A stretch of DNA of 64,000 bases from Planctomycetales bacterium 71-10 (GTDB lineage: Bacteria; Planctomycetota; Planctomycetia; Isosphaerales; Isosphaeraceae). The translations under genes were made by a program, and so were the position numbers. The stretch is from contig MKTT01000075.1 of the NCBI GenBank assembly GCA_001898385.1, positions 36,590 to 100,589 of the forward strand, given 5' to 3'. Below the pieces are notes generated by a model. It made no database searches. It was not told where the DNA came from and was given only the letters and a program-made list of their open reading frames with translations. Below are positions 1 to 7,218 of the stretch, in pieces (within the stretch, counting starts at the first letter, position 1; each line of letters opens with the position of its first letter).

Positions 1-450
1 GGGCAATCTCCCCTCGCCGCGGAAGTGGCAGGGGAGGAAGGGCCGACCGGCGGGGTCCAGGACGTTCTTCCACGCGCCGTAGGCGACCCAGGCCCGGTCG
101 GAGAGCCGCTGGTGGGCGGTGACGAAGTTCTTGATCGACCGCGAATCCTTCCGCCGCGGCGCCAGGGCCGGCCCGTCCATCGTCCGGTACCAGGACGTCG
201 TCGGGTTGTCGTTCGGTCGGTTGAGGATGACGAACGTCGCGGAGATCCGCCGCTTGGGAGGCTTCGGCCGGTATTTGACCGGCGTGATGGGCCGGCCGTA
301 GCCGTCGATCCCGGCGAGGATCCCCGCCTCGTTGTCGCGGTCGAGGAGGTCCTCCCAGTCCAGCAGCAGCCCCGTCATGTCGAGCGCGGAGAGCGAGCCC
401 GCCTTGCGGATGAGGCGGTCGAGTCCGGTCGTGATGAGCTTCGCGGGCAC
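1..450 (-). CDS. Phage minor virion protein, partial (C-terminus beyond the left edge)
   Basis: The reading frame starts at a GTG (448-450) one base after the stop of the preceding small gene and stays open for 150 codons to the window edge. The visible part contains DWEDLLDRDNEAGILAGIDG followed by GRPITPVKYRP, and later KNFVTAHQRLSDRAW. The pattern of a short helical N-terminus followed by a GxDxxGRPxxP segment is reminiscent of phage virion morphogenesis or tail-completion proteins (Mu gpG-like), but this is only a resemblance. It lies downstream of capsid and minor head genes in one tight operon, which fits a head-tail joining or neck role. Confidence 0.55.
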   Translation of the reverse strand, partial: MPAKLITTGLDRLIRKAGSLSALDMTGLLLDWEDLLDRDNEAGILAGIDGYGRPITPVKYRPKPPKRRISATFVILNRPNDNPTTSWYRTMDGPALAPRRKDSRSIKNFVTAHQRLSDRAWVAYGAWKNVLDPAGRPFLPCHFRGEGRLP

Positions 451-451
451 G

Positions 452-643
452 TCAGGGCTTGGGAGGGGTCTCGGGCTCGGGCCTGGGTTCGAAGCGGATC
501 CCGCCGTCGCCGGGGTACGGCTCGCGGTGGTCGGCTTCCATGACGAGGATGGGGCCGGGGATGCCGCGCGGGAACGCGGCGCAGGTCCACCGCCGGTCGT
601 CGACGAAGTGCCGGCATCGGAGGCAGATGGGATCGACGGTCAC
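452..643 (-). CDS. Small cysteine-containing phage protein (63 aa)
   Basis: GTG start overlaps the stop of the upstream gene by 4 nt (GTGA), and the stop is one base before the next start, so it is translationally embedded in the late operon. The sequence opens with ICLRCRHF, has a third cysteine in WTCAAFPRGIP, and ends with PYPGDGGIRFEP. This CxxC-HF...C-AFPxGIP...PYPGDxGIxFEP layout occurs in short proteins beside phage head genes; their role is unknown. Possible metal binding is inferred from the three clustered cysteines. No membrane segment or signal peptide is present. Confidence 0.65.
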   Translation of the reverse strand: MTVDPICLRCRHFVDDRRWTCAAFPRGIPGPILVMEADHREPYPGDGGIRFEPRPEPETPPKP

Positions 644-1980
644 GGCCGGACGCCCCCGAGCTTGTCGTAATACTCCAGGATCTCCTCGGGAAGTGTACGC
701 CCGGCCCGAAGCATCGCATACACCTCGGCCACGAACTCCTTGCGCTGGGTCGCCGCGTAGCGGGAGACGTGGCGGACGATCGCCTCGCGGAGGGAATCCC
801 GGACCGGCAAGCCGGTCATGGCGGCGTAGTCCGCCAGGCCGAGCGCGTGGCGGTGGGCCCGGTGGCCCAGCTCGTGGTGGACGACGTCGGCGTAGGAGTC
901 GCCCACCCACCAGCCGGTCTCGCGCATCCGGGTCAGCTCCGCGGGGTCCGACCAGGTCGTCGCGAACGGGTTGATCCAGATCGTGTCGGAGACGGCCTCG
1001 TAGGCGGCCGGGACGTTGGGGACCCTCTTCCCCAGGTATTTGTCCGCCGCCTTCCGGTCGAGGACGACGACCTTCGCTCCCAGCGAGCGGGCCAGGCGGG
1101 CGGCGTCGGCGGGCGTCCGGACGACGGCCGGGGCCGGCGGGGGCTTCGGGGCCGCCTTGGGCCGGGGCTTCGCCGGCGGGGCGGCGGGCGGCGGCCCGGG
1201 GGGCGGCGACGGCCGCAGGCCCAGCCTCGCCCGCTCGGCGGCCCGCTCGGCCCGCCCGCGGAACCCGCTGAACGAGCCGTCGGCGATCCCCCGGCGGATC
1301 GACGCGGCCGAGCCGCCCTGGAGCGTGTAGACGTCGCCGTTGATCTCGACCTGGCCGATGCGGCGGTTGGCCTTGGGGATCGCGTTCGCGGGATTCTTCG
1401 GGACGTAGGGCGGGACGCGGTCCACCAGGAATTTCGGCCGGCCGTCGGGATACGTCGGCGTCGCGGCCGTCGGGGTCGTCGCCCGGCCGGCGAGGTAGTC
1501 CTCCCACCAGGCGGCGGCCCGGCGCCGGGCCTCGGCGAGCGACGCCGGCGAGAGGCCGATCACGTCGCGGACCGGGACGCCGTCCCCCTTGCGGTGGATC
1601 TGGAGGATGCGGCCCCAGGGCTTCCCGGTGTGGGGGTCGACGAGCCAGCCGAAGATCGCGCCGTCGGGGGTCGCCTCGCCGACGAACAGCGACCGCGTCC
1701 GGCTGAGGCCGTGGGCCGGCTGGAGCGCGGGGCCGACCGGGTCGGCCGGGCCCATCGCTGATCGCCGGTGCGCGATCGTCGCCGCGGCCAGGGGGGCCAT
1801 CTCGCGGCCGAAGCGGTCCAGGCCCCGGGCCAGCTCGCGGGCCTTGGTCTCCTTGGCGAACTCGACGAAGGCCCGCCAGTAGGCGAGGCGGTCCGCGGCG
1901 TCCGCGGCGCGCACCGAGGCCGGCTCGCCGCCGGAGACCCGGAATCGGGCCGGTCGCGGGATCGTCGTCGGGGAGGCCAT
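640..1980 (-). CDS. Phage virion-module protein with C-terminal HExxH metallopeptidase motif
   Basis: The 446-residue protein starts at ATG 1978-1980, which overlaps the previous stop as TGATG. The N-terminal third is alpha-helical and contains an IGLSPASLAEARRRAAAWWEDYLAG segment. The centre includes QVEINGDVYTLQGG and a proline/alanine-rich linker (about residues 235-270). The C-terminal part carries YADVVHHELGHRAHRHALGL, a HExxH zinc-peptidase motif with further histidines, then VRHVSRYAATQRKEFVAEVYAMLRAG, whose FVAE glutamate is a plausible third zinc ligand. Its place after the capsid and fibre genes suggests a virion-associated or injected protein. A self-cleaving or host-entry role is inference; I do not recognise the full-length family. 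Confidence 0.7.
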   Translation of the reverse strand: MASPTTIPRPARFRVSGGEPASVRAADAADRLAYWRAFVEFAKETKARELARGLDRFGREMAPLAAATIAHRRSAMGPADPVGPALQPAHGLSRTRSLFVGEATPDGAIFGWLVDPHTGKPWGRILQIHRKGDGVPVRDVIGLSPASLAEARRRAAAWWEDYLAGRATTPTAATPTYPDGRPKFLVDRVPPYVPKNPANAIPKANRRIGQVEINGDVYTLQGGSAASIRRGIADGSFSGFRGRAERAAERARLGLRPSPPPGPPPAAPPAKPRPKAAPKPPPAPAVVRTPADAARLARSLGAKVVVLDRKAADKYLGKRVPNVPAAYEAVSDTIWINPFATTWSDPAELTRMRETGWWVGDSYADVVHHELGHRAHRHALGLADYAAMTGLPVRDSLREAIVRHVSRYAATQRKEFVAEVYAMLRAGRTLPEEILEYYDKLGGVRP

Positions 1981-2816
1981 CAGGTGAAGAGGGTGTTGGT
2001 CGCGGCGAGGGGGATGTAGAGGTCGGGCCGGCCGTCGCCGTCGAGGTCGATCGCGACGGACGACATGCCGTCCAGCTCGTCCTCGGCGAGCCGGGAGTAC
2101 CAGCCGGCCCGGCCGGCGTGCTGGGGGTTGACGCCGACCTGGGCCCGGGCGACCAGCTCGACGGCCTTGTAGGTGCAGGCCAGGGCGACCTGGGGCGTCA
2201 CGAGGAGCCTGTCGGCGGCGAGCCAGTCGAGGACGATCGTCGACGGCCCGAGCGGCCGGCGGGGGACGCCCCACGCCAGCGCGGCGGCCGAGTGCTCGCC
2301 GTAGATCCCCAGGCCGCCGGCCCGGTAGTTCGCGGCGACGATCGCGTCGAGCCAGTTGCGGGCCTTGACCCGCTGCCGCAGGAACCTCGCCTGGTCGTCG
2401 CGGGCCTGGAGGTGGGCGAGCCAGGGGGCCTCCTCGACCATCAGCTCGTAGGAGCCGTAGGGGGCGATGGAGGCCGTGGCGTCGGCGACCGGGGACGGCG
2501 TGACCTCCAGCGTGCCGTCGAGGAGGGCCGCGACGGCGTCGCCCCGCGTCGCCGTCGCCCGGAGGCGGTAGCGGCCCGGCTCCAGCGCCGCGGACGCCGC
2601 GGCGGCCAGCGACAGCCGCCAGGTCCCGGACGGGGCGTCGAGCCAGCTCGCCGTCGGCCCGCCGGCGATCGGGGCCGTCGAGCCGCCGGGCCAGAGCGTC
2701 GCCGAGAGGGCGTCGCTCGCCAGGAAGACGGAGACCGCGTCGCCGTCGTAGTCGGCGGCGACGAAGTCGCGGACGAGCGACGCGCCGCGGGGGACGGTCA
2801 GTGCGATTCCGGCCAT
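1980..2816 (-). CDS. Phage structural protein with Ig-like N-terminus and Ca-binding-like C-terminus
   Basis: This 278-residue protein begins with a beta-rich, alanine/glycine-rich region (residues 1-115) in which TWRLSLAAAASAALEPGRYRLRATA resembles the Ig-like modules of phage baseplate or fibre proteins. A helical centre follows (YGSYELMVEEAPWLAHLQARDD). The C-terminus reads IDLDGDGRPDLYIP, an aspartate-rich loop of the type that binds calcium in EF-hand or FG-GAP repeats. It overlaps the downstream gene by one base. Function is inferred only from location among late genes. Confidence 0.6.
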   Translation of the reverse strand: MAGIALTVPRGASLVRDFVAADYDGDAVSVFLASDALSATLWPGGSTAPIAGGPTASWLDAPSGTWRLSLAAAASAALEPGRYRLRATATRGDAVAALLDGTLEVTPSPVADATASIAPYGSYELMVEEAPWLAHLQARDDQARFLRQRVKARNWLDAIVAANYRAGGLGIYGEHSAAALAWGVPRRPLGPSTIVLDWLAADRLLVTPQVALACTYKAVELVARAQVGVNPQHAGRAGWYSRLAEDELDGMSSVAIDLDGDGRPDLYIPLAATNTLFT

Positions 2817-2826
2817 GCGGGTCCCG

Positions 2827-3015
2827 TCAGGTCGAGGGGGTCGGGTCGAGGATCTTCGCGCGGCTCGGGTCGACCGCCCCGAACGCGGCGGCGGCCGGCG
2901 CCGTCGGCAGGCTCAGGATCGGCGGCGCGACGAGCGCCGGGGCCGGGGGCGTCGGCGACGCCCCGAGCGAGCCGAACGGGGCGAGCGAGCCGTAGGGGCG
3001 GAGGGCGCCGAACAC
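2827..3015 (-). CDS. Small proline/alanine-rich phage protein (62 aa)
   Basis: A short frame fills the space between two confident late genes, with its ATG 3 nt after the upstream stop and its own stop 10 nt before the next start. The composition is low complexity (Pro, Ala, Ser, Gly) and the N-terminus MFGALRPYGSLAPFGSLGA contains a repeated YGSLAPFGSL-like segment. No domain is recognisable. It is supported by spacing and strand only; the low complexity leaves room for it being non-coding. Confidence 0.45.
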   Translation of the reverse strand: MFGALRPYGSLAPFGSLGASPTPPAPALVAPPILSLPTAPAAAAFGAVDPSRAKILDPTPST

Positions 3016-3018
3016 GGG

Positions 3019-3498
3019 TCAAGGCTCCTCGTCGTCGGGGACCAGTTCGCCGGCGAAGAAATCTGCGGCCATCTGAGCGAACCTGGCCCCCATGGCCTCG
3101 ATCTCGGCCGCCAGGGTGGAGAAGACTTCCGAGTAGCCGGGGATGCGAGGGCGGATCAGCGGTGCGGGCCCGAACGTGGGTTCGACGGCAGGCGCGAGGA
3201 CGGCGGGCTCGCCGGTCTCGGGGTCGGGGTCGCCGTAGACGGGCGGGACGTAGGCGGACAACTGCTCGGGCTGGCCGTAGACGGCGGGCTGCTCCTCGGG
3301 CTCGATCGGATAGACCTCGACCTTGATCGGGCCCGCGCCGGGGACCGTCCAGGCGTCGGCCCGGAAGAACTCCCAGGTGATCGCCGCCCGCCTCTTGCCG
3401 TGATCGAAGGCGTGCAGCCGCTGCCACGCCATGGCCTCGATCAACTCGCTGGGCTTCGACGGGTCGGGGATCGAGACCCGGATGAATTTAGACGCCAT
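3019..3498 (-). CDS. Hypothetical phage late protein (159 aa)
   Basis: I placed the start at ATG 3496-3498 (MASKFIRVSIPDPSKP), 10 nt after the upstream stop; the longer open frame upstream only shadows the previous gene. The N-terminus up to about residue 75 looks globular (WQRLHAFDHGKRRAAITWEFFRADAW), followed by a Pro/Glu/Tyr-rich region and a C-terminal helix (YSEVFSTLAAEIEAMGARFAQMAADFFAGELV). The acidic tail ends DDEEP. No homologous family is recognised. The helical C-terminus could be an oligomerisation segment of a fibre chaperone or connector, but this is speculation. Confidence 0.6.
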   Translation of the reverse strand: MASKFIRVSIPDPSKPSELIEAMAWQRLHAFDHGKRRAAITWEFFRADAWTVPGAGPIKVEVYPIEPEEQPAVYGQPEQLSAYVPPVYGDPDPETGEPAVLAPAVEPTFGPAPLIRPRIPGYSEVFSTLAAEIEAMGARFAQMAADFFAGELVPDDEEP

Positions 3499-3508
3499 GG
3501 CGCGATCC

Positions 3509-4096
3509 TCAGTAGGCGAAGCTGCCGACCGCACCGGCCGGCGGGACGCCCGCGCAGTGCGGGGACCAGGGATCGATGAAGATCCCCTGGAGCGGGGCGA
3601 GGGAACTGGAATTGCCGCGAGAGAAGCGGAAGACGACCGACCCCGTGAAGGCCGCGAGGACCCAATAGGAGCTGTACTGGAAAGCATTGGCCTTGGTGTA
3701 GGCGCCGAGGACGGTCGCCCCGTCCATCACGTCGACGACCGACGTCCGGTTCGGGGCGGACGGGTCCATGCAATAGACCTGGGCCAGGTGCCACGCCGAA
3801 TCGGTCGCGGACACGGTGCAGGTCATGTAGCCGGCCGTGTTGATGTACCAGCCCCCGTAAGATCGGGCCGTCCCGGCCTTGTTGGTGAGGGCGTAGCCGT
3901 CGGCCATCGTCGGCGAATAGCCGGCGATCCAGGACAAGCCGGTCTGCCCCGAGATCGCGATCGCGTAGCCGGCCGGGATGTCGTTCCAGTCGGCGGGGGT
4001 CGCGTCGCCCGCGGCCATCCGGACCGCCTGGCGGCCCCTCGCGCCGATCCAGTCGCCGTCGCGATAGTTGTCGACGCCGAGGTACACCGCGCCCAT
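3509..4096 (-). CDS. Fibre-tip or receptor-binding-like phage protein (195 aa)
   Basis: The start at ATG 4094-4096 overlaps the stop of the upstream fibre-like gene (TGATG), indicating translational coupling. The sequence is rich in aromatic residues, Gly, Ser and Thr and looks all-beta, for example SYGGWYINTAGYMTCTVSAT and YSSYWVLAAFTGSVVFRFSR, as in lectin-like or jelly-roll tips. Two cysteines (YCMDP, PHCAG) are present. The downstream position after a repetitive shaft-like protein supports a tip or receptor-binding role by inference. No variable repeat or reverse transcriptase accompanies it, so a diversity-generating system is not indicated. Confidence 0.55.
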   Translation of the reverse strand: MGAVYLGVDNYRDGDWIGARGRQAVRMAAGDATPADWNDIPAGYAIAISGQTGLSWIAGYSPTMADGYALTNKAGTARSYGGWYINTAGYMTCTVSATDSAWHLAQVYCMDPSAPNRTSVVDVMDGATVLGAYTKANAFQYSSYWVLAAFTGSVVFRFSRGNSSSLAPLQGIFIDPWSPHCAGVPPAGAVGSFAY

Positions 4097-5289
4097 CAGC
4101 GGTTCCTCCGGCCGTGCTTGATGTAGACCTCCACCGATTGGACGCCCGTGCCCGGCGCCGGCGACGATGCGCAGGAGGCCGCGAAGACGTCGCCCTTGGC
4201 GATCGCGAGGTCGGATATCGAGCCGGCCGCGATCGTCACGACGGCGGTGTTTGAGGCGACGACGGCTTGTGTGGCGATGGTCGTGCCGTTTTTCGTGACG
4301 ACCAGCGTGAACCCGCCCGACGCTCCGTTGACGTTGGCCTTGATGAGGATTTCGAGGATCTTCCCGGGCCACGTCGCGATCCGCGACGCCGAGGCCCCGG
4401 CGGCCAGGTCGACGCCGGACGCCAGCAGGTACGACAGGTCGTAGCCGCCGGCGTTGCCGTCGGCGTCGACGCCCGACGCCTGGACCCCCAGCGTGTTCAG
4501 GTGCTTGAGCTGGTCGCCGGAGCCGCTGGACTGCGTGCTCTTGTCCACGAGGGTCTGGGCCCCCGTGAGCGCGACGTAGGACGCGAGGGCCGACGACAGG
4601 CCCGAGGGTGAGACGTAGTCCGTCCCGGCGACGGCCTGACTGACGGCCGTCCCGTTGCCCTTCAGGATTCCGACGATCGAGCACGTCAGGGTGATGGCGG
4701 GCGTCGTCGTCGCGTTGGCCACGGACCCGCCCAGGCCGTTGGCCGAGGCCACCGACACCGTCGTGACGGTCCCGGAGCCGCCCCCGCCGCCCGCGTACTG
4801 CGGGATGTTGAGCGTCGAGCCGACCAGCGTGGCCGCGCCGCTCGTCCCGGTGGTGGTGAGCGTGAGCGAGCCCTGTTTGCCGGCGAGGCCGGCGTTCAGG
4901 GCCGCCGTGGTCGCATAATCCCCGAGCGTCGTCGCCAGGGCCGTCGAGGTGACGCACGTCGCGATCGCCGCCCACAGCGCGGCTTCGTCGGCGGCGAGCG
5001 GGACGCAGGCGGCGACGTCGCCGACCTGGACGGCCGGGTCGACGTAGCCGGGGACGTTGCCCGCGCACGTCAGGGCGTCCCCCGAGACGCCGGTCACGAG
5101 GACGGCGCCCTGGAGGGCCTCCGAGCCGGCCGGCCCGCGGAAGATAGCCACCGGCATCGGCGACGACGGGGTCGGGTTGGCGGCGGCGAACGCCGCCCCC
5201 TTCCCCGTCGCGAGCGTCAGCGTCGGGCCGCCGGCCGCCCGGGCGAGCGCGGCCGGCCCGACGGCGGCGTCGGCGTGGACGTAGGCCAC
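4096..5289 (-). CDS. Phage fibre-like structural protein (397 aa)
   Basis: The protein is Gly/Ala/Ser/Thr/Val rich and built of beta-type repeats such as GTVTTVSVASANGLGGSVAN and the following TPAITLT, typical of phage fibre shafts that trimerise. A glycine run (YAGGGGGSGTV) sits near residue 170. The C-terminal third (WPGKILEILIKANVNGASGG to the end) is a compact beta domain ending in a basic HGRRNR. It lies directly downstream of the capsid gene (10 nt after its stop) and overlaps the next gene by 1 nt. Surface decoration or head fibre is as likely as tail fibre given its closeness to the capsid gene. Confidence 0.65.
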   Translation of the reverse strand: MAYVHADAAVGPAALARAAGGPTLTLATGKGAAFAAANPTPSSPMPVAIFRGPAGSEALQGAVLVTGVSGDALTCAGNVPGYVDPAVQVGDVAACVPLAADEAALWAAIATCVTSTALATTLGDYATTAALNAGLAGKQGSLTLTTTGTSGAATLVGSTLNIPQYAGGGGGSGTVTTVSVASANGLGGSVANATTTPAITLTCSIVGILKGNGTAVSQAVAGTDYVSPSGLSSALASYVALTGAQTLVDKSTQSSGSGDQLKHLNTLGVQASGVDADGNAGGYDLSYLLASGVDLAAGASASRIATWPGKILEILIKANVNGASGGFTLVVTKNGTTIATQAVVASNTAVVTIAAGSISDLAIAKGDVFAASCASSPAPGTGVQSVEVYIKHGRRNR

Positions 5290-5299
5290 GGTTCGGCCC

Positions 5300-6436
5300 T
5301 CAGCTCTGGATCAGGATCCCGAAGTCCGGGCGGATGACGGCGGCGACCATCGCGTAGTCGAGCGTCATCAGCCAGCCGGCCTTCAGGTGCTGGTAGGAGA
5401 GCATCAGGCGGAACGGCAGCCCCTGGATCATCACCAGGCGGCTCTGGACGGAGCCGTTGTTGACCAACTCCAGCGGGCGGACGGCCAGCGCGATCGCGTA
5501 CTTGTTCATCGCGACCGACGTGTACGTGACGCGCTGGTAGGTCTTCCCGGAGCCGGTCGTGCCGGCGTAGCCCTGCGAGAGGACCAGGGCGGTGTCGGAC
5601 GTCACGGCCTCGACGCGGTAGTAGGCCGTGTCGGTCGCGACCTTGATCCAGGAGCCGACCGGGGCCTGGGTGGTGAAGGCGGTTCCGGTCCCCGTGACGG
5701 CCGTCGAGCCGTTGGTGACGGCGATCGTGCCGGTCAGGTTGGCGGTGGTCGAGGTCGGCATCTGCTGGTCGACCTTGCGCGTGTAGTTGAACGCCGGGGG
5801 CGTGCCCGGGCCGTCGGCGGCGTTCTGCCGCGTCTGGTTGGCGATCACCGCCCCGACCAGGTTCTCCTGGTACCAGTTGGAGTCGGTGAGCATGTTGCGG
5901 TGGACGTTGTTGTGGACCACCAGGGAGCAGGACGCGGGGTCCTGGACGGGGACCTTGGCGCCGGTGAGGACGTCCCAGGCGTTGGCGGCCGTGCCGATCG
6001 GGATCGACGCCGGCGTCGCCGACTGGAGCGCGGGGTACGCGTTGAAGTTGCCCGCGGTCAGCAGGGCCGCGATGGCGCCGTTGGCGTACTCGCAGGCCCG
6101 CTTGTAGCAGGGGTCGATGAACTGGTCGAGGATGTCGGTCGCGGTCTGGAACTGCTCGAAGTCCCGGACGAGGATCGCCTTGCCCGGGCGCTGGCCCCAG
6201 GCCATGTCGACGTAGCCGGGGTTGAGGTCCTCGGGGGTCCAGTCGTTGTTGGCCTGGTCCGTCATGGCCGCGACGTCCGGGAAGTAGATCCGGATGGTCT
6301 GGCCCTGTCGGGCCACGGCGGGGCGGACGTCGAGGTAGACGGAGCCGAGGAGGCCGAGGCGTGCGACCTTGGCCTTGTTGTAGTCGCCTGCGGCGGCGGT
6401 GAGCCGCTCCAGGAATCCGGTGATCGTGTTGGCCAC
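5300..6436 (-). CDS. Major capsid protein, P22-coat-like, with inserted beta domain
   Basis: This 378-residue protein lies between the scaffold and fibre genes in the canonical terminase-portal-scaffold-capsid order. The start MANTITGFLERLTAAAGDYN and core segments such as ARQGQTIRIYFPDV, GKAILVRDFEQFQT and SLVVHNNVHRNML resemble P22 gp5-type coat proteins with the HK97 fold. Residues about 231-302 form a distinct Gly/Thr-rich beta segment (TGTIAVTNGSTAVTGTGTAF) that interrupts the core and recalls the P22 insertion domain, though the sequence is of the Ig-like type found in fibres. The C-terminus (LPFRLMLSYQHLKAGWLMTL) is also coat-like. The family call is by pattern, not alignment. Confidence 0.78.
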   Translation of the reverse strand: MANTITGFLERLTAAAGDYNKAKVARLGLLGSVYLDVRPAVARQGQTIRIYFPDVAAMTDQANNDWTPEDLNPGYVDMAWGQRPGKAILVRDFEQFQTATDILDQFIDPCYKRACEYANGAIAALLTAGNFNAYPALQSATPASIPIGTAANAWDVLTGAKVPVQDPASCSLVVHNNVHRNMLTDSNWYQENLVGAVIANQTRQNAADGPGTPPAFNYTRKVDQQMPTSTTANLTGTIAVTNGSTAVTGTGTAFTTQAPVGSWIKVATDTAYYRVEAVTSDTALVLSQGYAGTTGSGKTYQRVTYTSVAMNKYAIALAVRPLELVNNGSVQSRLVMIQGLPFRLMLSYQHLKAGWLMTLDYAMVAAVIRPDFGILIQS

Positions 6437-6555
6437 GGGCGAGTCCTATGTGCTCGCCGACCGGGCCCGGGGAGGGCCCTCGGCGGCCGGGGGGCCGCGG
6501 GATGGGATGGGCGGTGCGAGACGGGCGACGCCCCCGCGTCGGCCCTCGGCGGCGG

Positions 6556-7215
6556 TCAGACCTCGCCGCGTGCGACCCGCTCGGAGGCGGCCGCGCTGAT
6601 CTTCTCGAAGTTGTTGAAGCTGTAGACGGGGTCGGAGAGCTGGTCGTCGGTGAACTTCGGGGCGGTCGTCGTCGAGCCCCCCTGCCCGTAGGCCGGGCCG
6701 GGCTTCGGGGCCGGCGGCGGCGTGGTCGTCGTCGAGCCGTCGGCGGGCGGGGGCGCCCCGGCCTCGGCCTCGCCGAACAGGTACCCGCGCTTGCCCTTCT
6801 GGTCGGCGATGGCCTGCTTCATGGCGGCCTCGTCGACGGCGTCGGCCTCGGGCTTCCAGCCGGAGAGCTGGTAGAGGTCGTCGGTCGCGCCCGGCTTCAC
6901 GCCGGCCTCGCCGGCGAGCCGGTCGAACACGGCGCGATGCTTCAGGCCGCGCAGCTGGGCCGTCAGCTCCTCGACCTTCCTCGCCGAGGTCGACCCGTCG
7001 GCCTTCTCGCGGAGGGTCGTCACCTCGGACGTGAGGCCGTCGACCTGCGTCTTGAGGCCGTCGGCCCGGATCTTCTCCTGGTTGTACTTCTCCAGGTAGC
7101 CGCGGGCCTTGGCGGCGAGGCGGGCGATGGTGCCCGCGTTCTCGGCGCGGCGGGGGCGTTCAGAGCCGCCGCCGGCGGCGTCGGCGTTGGGGTTGAGCAG
7201 CAGTCGGGGGAACAT
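6556..7215 (-). CDS. Phage scaffolding protein
   Basis: A 219-residue, highly charged helical protein encoded 3 nt after the portal stop and upstream of the capsid gene, which is the usual place for scaffold. A coiled coil runs through about residues 30-95 (YLEKYNQEKIRADGLKTQVD, LTSEVTTLREKA, ARKVEELTAQLRGL). A Pro/Thr-rich linker follows, then a helical C-terminus DPVYSFNNFEKISAAASERVA, where scaffold proteins usually contact the coat. No protease motif is visible, so this is an assembly scaffold rather than a head protease. A gap of about 120 nt separates it from the capsid gene and probably carries capsid ribosome-loading signals. Confidence 0.75.
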   Translation of the reverse strand: MFPRLLLNPNADAAGGGSERPRRAENAGTIARLAAKARGYLEKYNQEKIRADGLKTQVDGLTSEVTTLREKADGSTSARKVEELTAQLRGLKHRAVFDRLAGEAGVKPGATDDLYQLSGWKPEADAVDEAAMKQAIADQKGKRGYLFGEAEAGAPPPADGSTTTTPPPAPKPGPAYGQGGSTTTAPKFTDDQLSDPVYSFNNFEKISAAASERVARGEV

Positions 7216-7218
7216 CGG

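Noticed and set aside
3509..5289. Possible diversity-generating retroelement at the fibre-tip gene
   Set aside because: No reverse transcriptase and no template/variable repeat pair was found in the window.
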